A stretch of DNA of 64,000 nt from CAZJLP01 sp964546955 (GCA_964546955.1 CAZJLP010000022.1:1-64000); one strand, 5' to 3'. Positions 1 to 7,866 are shown, numbered from the stretch's first letter. Made by a program: numbers and translations. The notes: generated by a model from the sequence alone, not told the origin.

Positions 1-39
1 GTGTTTAATATATAATTTTTTTTAACCCCTATCGTTTTC

Positions 40-396
40 TTATCCTTTTTTTTTTTTAAAAATATCCTGAAGCAAAAGCGACTCTGGGTCGAAAACCGTC
101 TGGTTTTTTCCCAACCTCGAACTCAGTTGCCCGAGTGTCGGCCGGCCGATAGCAAAAGCAATGTGATCGATATCTCGACAAGAAATATGGTTTCTTAAAA
201 GACACTCCCGGATGGCGTTCTTTGGGAAACAGTTGGTGTGCTTGATCCGGGTAAGTCGTTCCTCTTCTAGGGCAAAAACCAGATCTCCATCCCTTAATAA
301 TGCGACCGATGAGTCATGATATTGCACATGCATTATATCATCAATATAATTATCGCTCAGCGTGTTAGGCCCGCCGGCTACTCCAAGTATATACAT
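40..396 (-). CDS. Carbamoyltransferase (NodU/CmcH family), N-terminal fragment
   Basis: The 118 visible residues start MYILGVAGG and continue with HDSSVALLRDGDLVFALEEE and then ERLTRIKHTNCFP. This is the typical N-terminus of NodU/CmcH O-carbamoyltransferases, which move a carbamoyl group from carbamoyl phosphate to a sugar or antibiotic hydroxyl. Full family members have about 550-600 residues, so most of the enzyme, including the YrdC-like C-terminal domain, is missing. The last residues (FKKKKG) come from a poly-A/T run at 40-60 that looks like an assembly artefact at the scaffold end, so the stop is not trustworthy. The gene and its upstream DNA are clearly AT-richer than the rest of the window, which suggests transfer. 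The family assignment is firm; the substrate is unknown. Confidence 0.8.
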   Translation of the reverse strand: MYILGVAGGPNTLSDNYIDDIMHVQYHDSSVALLRDGDLVFALEEERLTRIKHTNCFPKNAIRECLLRNHISCRDIDHIAFAIGRPTLGQLSSRLGKNQTVFDPESLLLQDIFKKKKG

Positions 397-1077
397 TGTC
401 GGTATTATTATATATATAAATTTTAATTATAGTTATTTTTACCGGAGTAATGCCCATTTATCGCAGCTATTATCACTTTTCCGGACCACGCATTAACCGC
501 GCTTGATTGATTCTTGTTTTGCAAAAGCCTCCACCTTGAACCCGATAAAATCGGGTGCGAAATTCATATCAATTCCAAATTTCTTTAGTTGGCGCAACCG
601 AGTCGTTACCTCAATTAGGCCATTCGCGCTCGCCAACACACCCAATTAACTGCTTTACCCGCCAGTGCGGCATCGATCGGGACGCTCCGAACGCGTGAGA
701 TCCGTGAGATTATTAGCTCTCCTCCCAGAAAGCTGTCCCATGGGGGCGCCAGCCTCGGTGTTTGCTCGCTGAGAACGTCGGAGTTGTCGGGTTAACGCGG
801 GATTTGTTTGTGTGAGTTCGTGTGATTTCGCTCCCGGTGCGGATAACCCGGGCGGGCTTGATTACCGGTTCGCGGCTTCGCACCTAATCGGAAGTCTACA
901 GCGTTCTGCGCCTTCTCAATCTCTCCAGCCCTATGCTGCGATCTTAGCACCAAGCCGCGGTTATCGCGATTGGCCGCGTCCAAAACTTTGCTCAACCAGT
1001 TACGGTCTTTGCGATGAGTCCCTACGTATCCTGACTGAATTAGACCAACCAAATCGCTTTCTCGAAGATAGTTTCCC
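397..1077. other. AT-richer intergenic stretch with no intact gene
   Basis: No intact gene is visible here. Positions 397-480 are very AT-rich and may hold the promoter of the leftward carbamoyltransferase gene, but no clear promoter boxes or ribosome site can be pointed out. A leftward open frame at 493-645 (50 codons, no ATG near its beginning, ending in ESIKRG) has a protein-like composition and could be a gene remnant, without a recognisable family. Further right the bases become GC-rich like the chromosome. Together with the neighbouring recombinase remnant this looks like decayed mobile-element DNA. Confidence 0.4.
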
Positions 1078-1489
1078 CCCATGGTCGAAACGCAGCCTTC
1101 CTCCAACACTGCCATGAAATTCGCCGGGTGGTTCTCCAAGATCGGCAGAGCGCGAATCAGATCAAATGCGGCATCCTTCATTGCGCACTTGTGTCGGTGA
1201 AGGGTAACTCCGGTTTTAGTGCTTCCATCGCCTCCTTGACCACGCTCACGGCCGCTTAGCGACTTGGATCCGTGGCAGAGAGGTAGGTACGGGCGATCTG
1301 GAGATTCAGGACTGACTGACGGAACGCTTCGTTTGTGGAATGGAGAAGCGTGAGGGCCTCGGATTCGTCTCGCGTACGGAGACCGGTCCGCTGGCCGCTC
1401 GTTGAATCCTGGCAGTAGAACATCAGGCCCCGGCGGAAGAGGGTGAAACGTGGCTTCATTTGTGACGCCAGAGCGTACCGGCATCCCAT
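1078..1489 (-). pseudogene. Decayed tyrosine recombinase/integrase, N-terminal part
   Basis: Leftward from 1489 (or the internal Met codon at 1459) the frame reads KPRFTLFRRGLMFYCQDSTS, then GLRTRDESEALTLLHSTNEA and LNLQIARTYLSATDPSR, ending at a stop at 1256-1258. This matches, as I remember it, the N-terminal arm of tyrosine recombinases common in Opitutae. About 60 bases later, in another frame (roughly 1240-1080), the reading continues TGVTLHRHKCAMKDAAFDLI and RALPILENHPANFMAVLEEG, the next segment of the same proteins. A stop plus a frameshift therefore separate the two parts. The catalytic domain with its R-H-R-Y residues is absent. tRNA-Cys lies 133 bp away, a common integration target. 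Confidence 0.65.
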
Positions 1490-1621
1490 CTTCCCGCGTT
1501 ATCGAGTAGTGGGCGAGTTTCAACGGAGTATGCGGAATCGTGGACGGGTGGTGTTGCCTACCCACGTTTACTGACAGTGACCCTCCGACTCGCACATCTC
1601 CCTGCCCCGCAGGGGGGAACT

Positions 1622-1696
1622 TGGAGGCGCGGGCCGGAATTGAACCGGCGCATAGAGGTTTTGCAGACCTCGGCCTTACCACTTGGCTACCGCGCC
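1622..1696 (-). tRNA. tRNA-Cys (GCA anticodon)
   Basis: Read leftward, the 75 bases fold into a complete cloverleaf. The acceptor stem is GGCGCGG with CCGCGCC, the D arm has GCC/GGC, and the anticodon stem is GAGGT/ACCTC with loop CTGCAAA, which gives anticodon GCA. The variable loop is TATGC, and the T arm is GCCGG/CCGGC with loop TTCAATT. The CCA end is encoded (1622-1624). The decayed recombinase at 1078-1489 lies on its 3' side, where tRNA-directed integrases usually sit. Confidence 0.96.
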
Positions 1697-1860
1697 CTGA
1701 AAAGAGGGAGCGCGGACCTTGAAACAAAACCGGCACGTCCGCAAGACCTGAAATCAGATTGGTCTCGACCGTCCCCAAAAGACATACCCCACGGCATCAG
1801 CGCGATCTCGCAGCACGTTTCGAGGATGCTCGTGTCAGGAGCCTCTGAAAAAAGGATCGC

Positions 1861-2046
1861 AAGGTAGGGGGCGGGCCTCTGGACCGCCCGTCGAAGGGAG
1901 AGTCGGTGCGTGAGACTATGCGTTTCGACGCCGTCCGGCGCTGCGCAGCGGTTTAGGCGCTACGTTTGCCGCACACGACGGCTCGGCCACCGTTTCGACT
2001 TCGCTCAAGGCCCTGAGCCCTGTCGAAGGGGGAGGCCTCGCCCTAG
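1861..2046. repeat. Dispersed MITE-like repeat, copy A (with nested palindrome)
   Basis: The stretch begins with AGGTAGG, then GCGGGCCTCTGGACCGCCCG, and ends with CACACGACGGCTCGGCC, then GGAGGCCTCGCCCTA. The same ends occur in the copies at 6541, 33121 and 44458. The right end is close to the reverse complement of the left end (AGGGCGAGGCCTC in both readings), so the element has long terminal inverted repeats and no coding capacity. This copy carries an extra palindromic block at about 1991-2028. It lies between tRNA-Cys and the end of the threonine dehydratase-like gene. Confidence 0.7.
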
Positions 2047-2084
2047 CTTTTGATTTTCGCTCGCTTGAGTTTTTGCGAAGCTCC

Positions 2085-3038
2085 CTAACCAGCCACAGCG
2101 TCGCTTCGATCCGAGTTTCCACCCGAAAGGATTACTCCAATTCGCGCGGATTTTAACCGCGACGGAAGTTGGCCGAGGAGCGCGGCGAGCGGGACCGCGC
2201 TGGAGGGCTCGACGACGAGTTTCATGATGTCGCGTAGGAGGTGCATCGCCGCAATGGTGGACTCGTCCGGGACGGTCAGGATGTCGCCCACGTTCGACTG
2301 GATGATCGGCCAGGTTCGGTCGCCCAACGTCGAACGGAGGCCGTCGGCGATCGTGACGGGACGGCCAAGGGGCTGGATCGAGCCGGCCTTCAATGAACGG
2401 GCGGCGTCATCTGCGCCAGATGGTTCCGCGCCGAGCACGGTCACGGGTTTTACCTGCGCTTTGGCCACGAGCGCGATCCCCGCGAGAAGGCCTCCTCCAC
2501 TGACGGGCGCGATCACCGCGTCCAGGATCGGAATCTGCTCAAACAACTCCAAAGCGACCGTCCCCTGCCCCGCGATCACGGCGGGGTCGTTCGACGGGTG
2601 GACAAAGTAAGCGCCCGTGTTCCGCGCCACCTCCGCCGCCGTATCTTCGCGTGACTTTAGAGTCGAATCGCAATGAACGATCGCTCCACCGTACCGAGCG
2701 ACGGCCTCCTGCTTGGCCTTTGCCGCGTCGCGCGGCATCACGAGGTGGGCGGGAATTCCGCGACTCCGCGCGGCAAGCGCAACGGCTGCGCCGTGATTGC
2801 CCGACGAATGCGCGACCACGCCGCGCTGAGCATCCTGGTCGGCCAAGGAAAAGACCGCGTTGTGAGCCCCGCGAGCCTTGAACGATCCCGCCCGTTGAAA
2901 ATTCTCGCATTTGAAAAAAAGCTTTGCGCCCACCCGCTCATCGAGGGTGGAACTGGTAAGCACCGGCGTAGTGTGCACGAAAGAACGGATCCGGTCGCGC
3001 GCTGCGCAAACGTCCGCGTACGTGGGAAGCGAGGGCAT
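2085..3038 (-). CDS. Threonine/serine dehydratase-like PLP enzyme (fold type II)
   Basis: A 317-residue pyridoxal-phosphate enzyme of the threonine dehydratase / serine racemase family, which deaminates L-threonine or L-serine to the 2-oxo acid and ammonia or racemises serine. The PLP lysine lies in GSFKARGA, the asparagine loop in SSGNHGAA, and the phosphate-binding glycine loop is SGGGLLAG. The C-terminal SGGN motif follows near the end. There is no C-terminal ACT regulatory domain, so this is the short catabolic or racemase type rather than the biosynthetic IlvA form. The start at 3038 (MPSLPTYADV) gives the usual N-terminus; an upstream Met at 3125 would add 29 atypical residues. Threonine dehydratase and serine racemase cannot be told apart here. 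Confidence 0.85.
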   Translation of the reverse strand: MPSLPTYADVCAARDRIRSFVHTTPVLTSSTLDERVGAKLFFKCENFQRAGSFKARGAHNAVFSLADQDAQRGVVAHSSGNHGAAVALAARSRGIPAHLVMPRDAAKAKQEAVARYGGAIVHCDSTLKSREDTAAEVARNTGAYFVHPSNDPAVIAGQGTVALELFEQIPILDAVIAPVSGGGLLAGIALVAKAQVKPVTVLGAEPSGADDAARSLKAGSIQPLGRPVTIADGLRSTLGDRTWPIIQSNVGDILTVPDESTIAAMHLLRDIMKLVVEPSSAVPLAALLGQLPSRLKSARIGVILSGGNSDRSDAVAG

Positions 3039-3203
3039 GCAAATTCTAGATGCGGCAATGCGTCGTGCGGTGCCAGCTCGAAGATCGAGAGGGCTCAGGC
3101 ACTTCTTGTTGCTAAATTGCGGCACAAACGCAGAGGGCCCGCTGAGTCATCTTCCCGCCTTTGCGCTAGACTCTGCCGCGGGGCTCGCGATAAATCGCCC
3201 TCC

Positions 3204-3989
3204 ATGGGCAGTCTCGTCTTCACTATCGCCAACCAAAAGGGCGGCGTCGGCAAAACCACCACCGCGGTCAACCTAGCGGCAGCGCTCGCTGACAAGAAGA
3301 TCCGCACCCTCGTCGTCGACCTGGATCCACAAGCCAATGCGACCAGCGCTCTCGGCGTCGAGAAGATCGAAGGCAAGAGCCTGTACGGCCCGCTCAACGG
3401 CGAAGGCACGGCGGAGTCGATGATCACCCCCACCCCTTACGAAAACCTTTCGATCATCCCCAGTGAAGTTGATCTCGCGGCTGCCGAAATCGAACTCGCC
3501 CAATCCGAAAACTACCTCGCTAAACTGCGGATCTGCCTGCAAGGGGTACGCGATTCGGGGGACTACAAAGCCATCATCATCGACTGTCCACCCGCCCTCG
3601 GCATGTTGTCGATGAACAGTCTCGCCGCGGCCGACTACCTGCTGATCGCGCTCCAATGCGAATACATGGCACTCGAGGGGCTCGGTCAGATCCTGAAAGT
3701 GGTCGAAAAACTCAAGACAGCCGGCGTCAATCCCTCGCTCGAAGTCGGCGGGATCGTGATGACGATGTTCGACACGCGCACAAAGCTGTCGCGACAGGTC
3801 GTGGACGAAGTGAAACAACACTTGCCCGACAAGATCTTCGACACGGTCGTACCCCGCACGGTTCGACTGAGCGAAGCCCCGAGTTTTGGGAAAACGATTT
3901 TCGACTACGATAACCTGAGCCCAGGGGCGACTGCCTACCGGAACCTCGCCAAGGAAATGATCGCTCGGTTCTCGCTCGGCACGAAATAA
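3204..3989 (+). CDS. parA: ParA/Soj-family chromosome partitioning ATPase
   Basis: A 261-residue cytoplasmic Walker ATPase. The deviant Walker A box QKGGVGKTT lies at residues 11-19, the VVDLDPQANAT segment near residue 40, and IIIDCPPALG is the Walker B region. The C-terminal RLSEAPSFGKTIFDYD segment is typical of chromosomal Soj/ParA. ParA normally works with the centromere-binding ParB to segregate origins. No parB, gidA or gidB is next to it here, so it is an orphan copy or parB lies elsewhere. It diverges from the dehydratase gene. The start at 3204 matches the family N-terminus; the bases just before it show no strong ribosome site. Confidence 0.9.
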   Translation: MGSLVFTIANQKGGVGKTTTAVNLAAALADKKIRTLVVDLDPQANATSALGVEKIEGKSLYGPLNGEGTAESMITPTPYENLSIIPSEVDLAAAEIELAQSENYLAKLRICLQGVRDSGDYKAIIIDCPPALGMLSMNSLAAADYLLIALQCEYMALEGLGQILKVVEKLKTAGVNPSLEVGGIVMTMFDTRTKLSRQVVDEVKQHLPDKIFDTVVPRTVRLSEAPSFGKTIFDYDNLSPGATAYRNLAKEMIARFSLGTK

Positions 3990-4012
3990 CCCTCCGGCAG
4001 AATTCGACCGGA

Positions 4013-4540
4013 TCAGTGCTTCGCTCCACCCGTTTCGACGAGCGTCTTCAGATTGGCGAGGACCTGATTCCAGGTCTTCTCCGACAGATCGCGCTTCTCC
4101 TTGTCGGGGATGTTTTCCTCGGTCAGCGCGAGCAGAGAGCCCTGTCCATCCGGGATCAAACCGTAGCGAACGATTTGATGATTTTCCGGGCTGTCGGGCA
4201 GGCCCGACAGCTTGCTCCAATGATCGTGCGCCAGAATTCTTCCGGGCTCGAACGCGATGATCTTGCCCTTGGCCTCGTACGGTTTGCCCTGCCATTCGCC
4301 GCGATGAACGATCGGGCTTCCCACCTTCCAGTCGGTTCGCGTATCGACGCCGAGGAACCACTGCTTGATCAACGCCGGAGTGGTCAGAGCAGCCCAAACT
4401 TTTTCGGGGGCCGCGTTGATCCGGATGGAGGTGCGCACGGTTTTCGCGTCGGGCTGCCCATACCCAATCTCCTGGCCGGGCAGGCTGGAGATTCCGACTA
4501 CAACAAAGGCGAAAACAGCAACGAGGAGAGGTGGCTTCAT
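4013..4540 (-). CDS. Exported START/AHSA1-like (SRPBCC) protein
   Basis: A 175-residue protein. The first ~23 residues (MKPPLLVAVFAFVVVGISSL) form a signal peptide. The rest is an SRPBCC/AHSA1-type domain: RTSIRINAAPEKVWAALTTP, then IKQWFLGVDTRTDWKVGSPI, then WNQVLANLKTLVE. Such domains bind hydrophobic ligands or, in Aha1, contact Hsp90. An exported version is less usual, and its ligand cannot be read from sequence. Its 3' end faces parA (23 bp apart). The start at 4540 was chosen because it begins the signal peptide; the Met at 4648 would bury it. Confidence 0.75.
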   Translation of the reverse strand: MKPPLLVAVFAFVVVGISSLPGQEIGYGQPDAKTVRTSIRINAAPEKVWAALTTPALIKQWFLGVDTRTDWKVGSPIVHRGEWQGKPYEAKGKIIAFEPGRILAHDHWSKLSGLPDSPENHQIVRYGLIPDGQGSLLALTEENIPDKEKRDLSEKTWNQVLANLKTLVETGGAKH

Positions 4541-4695
4541 AACGGCAGGGTGATTGCGCGGCTGACCCGCTCCCGGATGAACGGTTCGACGGGCAGCCAA
4601 ATTGCATTCCTCAGCGGGTCTCTGTCCTGCACAAGTATCCGCAAACAAATGCGGTTGCGCGTCCCGGCCTCTTCACCTATTTCCGTCTCGCACGC

Positions 4696-5205
4696 ATGTC
4701 ATCCAACCCGCCGTCCGTCCTCACAGACGCCATCATTGAAAGTGCCATCAAGGCGGCGGTGCCCAACGTCAGTAAACGCATGCTGCAACAGGAAGCGGTT
4801 TTCGTGGAGACACTCTATCCAGACTCCAAGGATGAGACGACCTTCGGTGTCGTCGGCAGCGTGAGCTTCAGCGGTCACGCGAACGGCACGTTATTCCTCT
4901 GCCTGTCGAATGACTTCGCGCGCCAGGCAACGGCGACGGTGCTCGGTATCAGTGTCCCGGAAGTCGATTACCAGAGCGAAGAGGTGCTGAAAGACGCAAT
5001 CCGCGAGGTCACGAACATGACTGCCGGCGGCTTCCGGAATGTTCTGAGCAGCCTGGGGTTTTCTTGCAGGCTTACGCCCCCGTCCCTCAGTCGGGGCAAC
5101 GCGCTTCGGGTGCCACCGAACAAAAATTCCACGCGTCACCGCTGCCGCTTTCGCTGCGGCGAGCACGACTTCGTGGCCGAAATTCAATTGCTCACCACCG
5201 CGTAG
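4696..5205 (+). CDS. CheX-like chemotaxis phosphatase domain protein
   Basis: A 169-residue single-domain protein of the CheC/CheX/FliY group, which removes phosphate from CheY-P. The catalytic E-x-x-N signature is visible in REVTNMTAGGFRN, followed by the usual glycine-containing helix. The N-terminal half has the expected VSFSGHANGTLFLCLS strand region. Only one E-x-x-N helix is seen, as in CheX rather than CheC. No cheA, cheY or receptor gene is nearby, so it is an orphan. It is followed after 26 bp by the TraB/GumN gene. Its partner response regulator is unknown. Confidence 0.75.
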   Translation: MSSNPPSVLTDAIIESAIKAAVPNVSKRMLQQEAVFVETLYPDSKDETTFGVVGSVSFSGHANGTLFLCLSNDFARQATATVLGISVPEVDYQSEEVLKDAIREVTNMTAGGFRNVLSSLGFSCRLTPPSLSRGNALRVPPNKNSTRHRCRFRCGEHDFVAEIQLLTTA

Positions 5206-5231
5206 TTGTGCGGTCACCCTTTTCTCAGCTT

Positions 5232-6119
5232 ATGAAACAATTTGCGCTCTGTTTGGCCGGCCTCATCGGCACCACCCTTTCCTTGCCGGCCGAAAGCTCC
5301 GTTTGGAAAATCACGAAGGGTTCTTCGACGGTGTATATGGGCGGCACCGTGCACATGCTGCGCGCATCCGACCTGCCTTTGCCTCCGGAATTTGAGCGCG
5401 CTTTCGCAGCTAGCAGCGTGCTCGTTTTCGAAACAGACATCGCAGCCACGCAATCTCCCGCGATGCAAAAGACCATCATGGAGAAGGGCGTTTTCACCGA
5501 TGGAAAATCGCTGGAAACGGAGCTCTCGGCCAAGGCGTGGGCCGCCGTGGAAACGTATTGTACAAAATCCGGGCTGCCTGCCGATCAGATGAAGACTTTC
5601 AGGCCTTGGTTGTTTGTCATCATGACGGCCGCGCTCGAAATGCAGAAACTCGGACTATCGGCCGAGGGAGTGGATCAGCATCTCTTCAACAAAGCGGGCT
5701 CCGCCGGCAAAAAAACGGGAGAGCTGGAGACGATCGACGAGCAAATCGCCTTCCTGGTTAACATGGGCAGAGGCCACGAGAGCGAGATGGTGATCAAATC
5801 GATCGAGGACGCCGAAAAGGTCGCAACGCTCGTCCCGCCCATGATCGCGGCCTGGAAAGCCGGAGACTTGTCCAAGCTCGACAGTCTGGTCGTGAACGAA
5901 GTGAGACAAAAATATCCGATGCTCTACGCGGATCTCTTCTTGAAGCGGAACGAAGCGTGGCTGCCGAAAATCGAAGCGTTGGCAAAGTCTCCCGAGGTGG
6001 AATTCGTCCTGGTGGGAGCAGCGCACGTCGCCGGCGAGGAAGGACTACTGGCCCAATTGGAGAAACGCGGCTACAAGGTCGAACAGCTCAAGGCGGAAAA
6101 GGCCGAGAAGGCCAAGTGA
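5232..6119 (+). CDS. TraB/GumN family protein, exported
   Basis: A 295-residue protein with a signal peptide (MKQFALCLAGLIGTTLSLPA). The domain is TraB/GumN: VWKITKGSSTVYMGGTVHML near the start, and VEFVLVGAAHVAGEEGLLAQ with GYKVEQL at the end. The GTVH and GAAH histidines and downstream acidic residues resemble the conserved metal-binding or catalytic positions of this erythromycin-esterase/Tiki-like superfamily. Biochemical activity in bacteria is poorly defined; Tiki relatives are metalloproteases. The final KAEKAEKAK is a lysine-rich tail. The start at 5232 begins the signal peptide. It may share a transcript with the CheX gene 26 bp upstream. Confidence 0.82.
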   Translation: MKQFALCLAGLIGTTLSLPAESSVWKITKGSSTVYMGGTVHMLRASDLPLPPEFERAFAASSVLVFETDIAATQSPAMQKTIMEKGVFTDGKSLETELSAKAWAAVETYCTKSGLPADQMKTFRPWLFVIMTAALEMQKLGLSAEGVDQHLFNKAGSAGKKTGELETIDEQIAFLVNMGRGHESEMVIKSIEDAEKVATLVPPMIAAWKAGDLSKLDSLVVNEVRQKYPMLYADLFLKRNEAWLPKIEALAKSPEVEFVLVGAAHVAGEEGLLAQLEKRGYKVEQLKAEKAEKAK

Positions 6120-6160
6120 CCTGATCAGCCCCCGGTGTGGCGGCTCCCGGAACAATCCGA

Positions 6161-6403
6161 TCAGCCTCGCAGCCAATCGCGGTTCTGCTCCAAAAATCCC
6201 TCGTAGGACGGCAGCGGAGTCAGGGCGACGCGACCCGGGCGGTAGACCCGACGCTTGCACACGGAAAGGGTCACCGGCTGCTTCAACAATGCCGCGCGAA
6301 CCGCGGCCTTGAGCACGTCGTTCTTTCCCTCTCCTTGGATTACTCTCCAGCCAGGCGGAAGTTTCAACTCGGGGGTGCTGCGCGAAGGGGCGGCGTGATG
6401 CAT
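6161..6403 (-). CDS. Small hypothetical protein
   Basis: An 80-residue protein with no family I can name. It is arginine- and lysine-rich (CKRRVYRPGRVALTPLPSYE) and has no membrane segment or signal peptide. The composition looks like a genuine coding frame rather than antisense noise, and it fills the space between the TraB/GumN gene and repeat copy B. No clear ribosome site lies before the start at 6403. It could still be spurious. Confidence 0.45.
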   Translation of the reverse strand: MHHAAPSRSTPELKLPPGWRVIQGEGKNDVLKAAVRAALLKQPVTLSVCKRRVYRPGRVALTPLPSYEGFLEQNRDWLRG

Positions 6404-6540
6404 CGTCCTTTCGACGGCATTTCCGGCCCGAAATTGAGAACAAAACGATGCGACGTTTCAAATAACGGGGTTGCAAATTGCGACGAAAGCAGGCGGCTGT
6501 TTTCTTGCGATGTTTTGAAGAGCTTCTTAAAAACGGATCG

Positions 6541-6683
6541 CAAGGTAGGGCGGCCTCTGGATCGCCCGTCGAAGAGGGGCGAGGCGGTGCAAAGACATGC
6601 GATTTCACGCCGCCCAGCGCTGCGCAGCGGTGTGCGGGCTACGCGTTCCGCACACGACGGCTCGGCCGGAGGCCTCGCTCTAT
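6541..6683. repeat. Dispersed MITE-like repeat, copy B
   Basis: The left end reads AGGTAGGGCGGCCTCTGGAT and the right end CACACGACGGCTCGGCCGG, then AGGCCTCGCTCTA. The interior CCGCCCAGCGCTGCGCAGCG closely matches copy A (CGCTGCGCAGCG). The right end, reversed, equals the left end of copy D, which shows that the ends are inverted repeats. The copy lies just downstream of the stop codon of the CPBP protease gene (6697-6699). No coding frame is inside. Confidence 0.72.
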
Positions 6684-6696
6684 CCTTCCAGCAGGG

Positions 6697-7389
6697 TTAC
6701 GTGCCGACTGAACCGTGATAGAAGTAGTCTCCCAATCCGACGGTGAACGCGAGAATGCCGTAGATCGAGTGCTCGAAACAGACGAGCCTGAGCGAACCGG
6801 TGCGACGGTAGGTATCGGCGAAGAAATAGCCGACGATCAGCGTGAGCACGAGCGCGACCTCATTACGAAAGATCAAGTGCATCCATCCGAACGCGAGCGC
6901 ACTCAGGCAGACTAACTGGCCCGGGGAAACAAGTCCGCTGAAACGCCGAAAAAACACGCGGCGATAGAGCACTTCCTGCGGATAGACGGAAAGGATCGGA
7001 TAAAGGGTCACGATGGCCAGCCAGAGCCAGGGCTTTTCTCGCGGAAAATCGAATAACCGCTCCGGCGTGGCGAAGAAGAGGAGCGCGATAATCGCGAGTG
7101 TGCAGAACAGGAAGCGATGGCCTATGCGCCGAAGTTCGGCCGCGAGACGGGGCCGACTCATCGGTGCCCCCGGCGATAGCCCCGGTCCGGGCGATCTGGG
7201 CAGCCGCCAGGCCGCAATCGCCGCAATCACCCAAAGAGATGGGATCCACCATGGCGGCGAAATCCACCATCCCACCAAGAGCGGCAAAATAAAGAACGCG
7301 CCGAACAGCTCCGCCCAGGAATACAGCACCCGGGTGAGACCAGGGCCGCGCACGGCGGGGAGATCGGATGATTCCACTTCTCTGAGCAT
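6697..7389 (-). CDS. CPBP-family intramembrane metalloprotease (CAAX protease-related)
   Basis: A 230-residue multi-pass membrane protein of the CPBP/Abi family. Motif 1 appears as QEVLYRRVFFRRF, a variant of EExxxR with Q-E in place of E-E. Motif 2 is FGWMHLIFRN and motif 3 is FEHSIYG. These supply the glutamate and histidines of the intramembrane active site. Roughly seven hydrophobic segments are present (for example FILPLLVGWWI and FLFCTLAIIALLFFA). In bacteria such proteins process membrane peptides or give bacteriocin self-immunity; the target here is unknown. The replacement of the first motif glutamate could affect activity. Confidence 0.8.
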   Translation of the reverse strand: MLREVESSDLPAVRGPGLTRVLYSWAELFGAFFILPLLVGWWISPPWWIPSLWVIAAIAAWRLPRSPGPGLSPGAPMSRPRLAAELRRIGHRFLFCTLAIIALLFFATPERLFDFPREKPWLWLAIVTLYPILSVYPQEVLYRRVFFRRFSGLVSPGQLVCLSALAFGWMHLIFRNEVALVLTLIVGYFFADTYRRTGSLRLVCFEHSIYGILAFTVGLGDYFYHGSVGT

Positions 7390-7753
7390 ATCCAGGGGGA
7401 CCGGCCGCCTCTCAGCCGGTTCGTCACCGTCGGTCCGGAAACCCGGTAGGGTTTCGGCCTGAGATTCCGGATCGTCGCGACCGCCCGGCCGGGTATACCG
7501 CGGCTAGTCGGTCTGAAGGGGCGACCCATATAACCCGCCAAAAAGTGCGGCCCACCAGTTAAGCTGCCGTTAGTTTCCGTCCAGAGTAACTTCCTTACTA
7601 ACTGTAGATCAATTATTTAGTCACCGTATTCAAGATTTTAATTGCATAAACGGACAGCTGTCCCAATCTCTCCCTTGTTCTTTTGAATTTCCGTCGCACA
7701 TCCGCGGCGGATCTTAACAGTCCAGGCTGCTCGTGGGCCAGGACTCTGACAAT
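7390..7753. other. Intergenic region between divergent genes
   Basis: This 364-bp stretch separates the leftward protease gene from the rightward 29-codon gene, so promoters for both should lie here. The left part (7400-7540) is GC-rich with several short inverted segments such as GGAAACCCGGTAGGGTTTCG. The right part (7590-7680) is locally AT-rich, as expected for a promoter, but I cannot assign -35 and -10 boxes with confidence. No coding frame was recognised. Confidence 0.4.
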
Positions 7754-7759
7754 AGGAGG
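7754..7759 (+). promoter_or_regulatory. Strong Shine-Dalgarno site of the 29-codon gene
   Basis: AGGAGG lies 7 bases before the ATG at 7767, an ideal match and spacing. Most genes in this window lack so clear a site, so it argues that the tiny reading frame downstream is really translated. Confidence 0.85.
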
Positions 7760-7766
7760 CACTCAC

Positions 7767-7856
7767 ATGCTAACCCTGTTATTCGGAGTGTTCGTAGTTC
7801 TCGGCATCCTCGCGGTTGCCGTTGTTAGCTACCGGACGCCCCGTGTTCTCAAGTAA
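7767..7856 (+). CDS. 29-residue single-pass membrane peptide
   Basis: The peptide starts MLTLLFGVFVVLGILAVAVV and ends SYRTPRVLK. Residues 2-20 form one uninterrupted hydrophobic helix, followed by a short basic tail, which predicts an inner-membrane peptide with the C-terminus on the cytoplasmic side. It has its own perfect ribosome site (7754-7759) and, 10 bases after its stop, a perfect 11-bp rho-independent terminator, so it looks like a complete one-gene transcription unit. No family is recognised. Small membrane regulators, toxin components of type I systems, or stress peptides have this shape; nothing in the sequence decides between them. Confidence 0.75.
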   Translation: MLTLLFGVFVVLGILAVAVVSYRTPRVLK

Positions 7857-7866
7857 GCAAATAACG

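Noticed and set aside
792..1778. Leftward 328-codon frame across the tRNA-Cys region
   Set aside because: It reads through the tRNA and only a central part (about 1080-1240) has meaning, as the second piece of the broken recombinase. It is not one gene.
1540..1867. Short rightward open frames across tRNA-Cys (60 and 96 codons)
   Set aside because: They overlap the tRNA and its flanks, have no family resemblance and no ribosome site.
7400..7540. Possible riboswitch before the CPBP protease gene
   Set aside because: The region has several GC-rich stems but none of the conserved cores of TPP, SAM, cobalamin, glycine or c-di-GMP riboswitches that I could check by eye.
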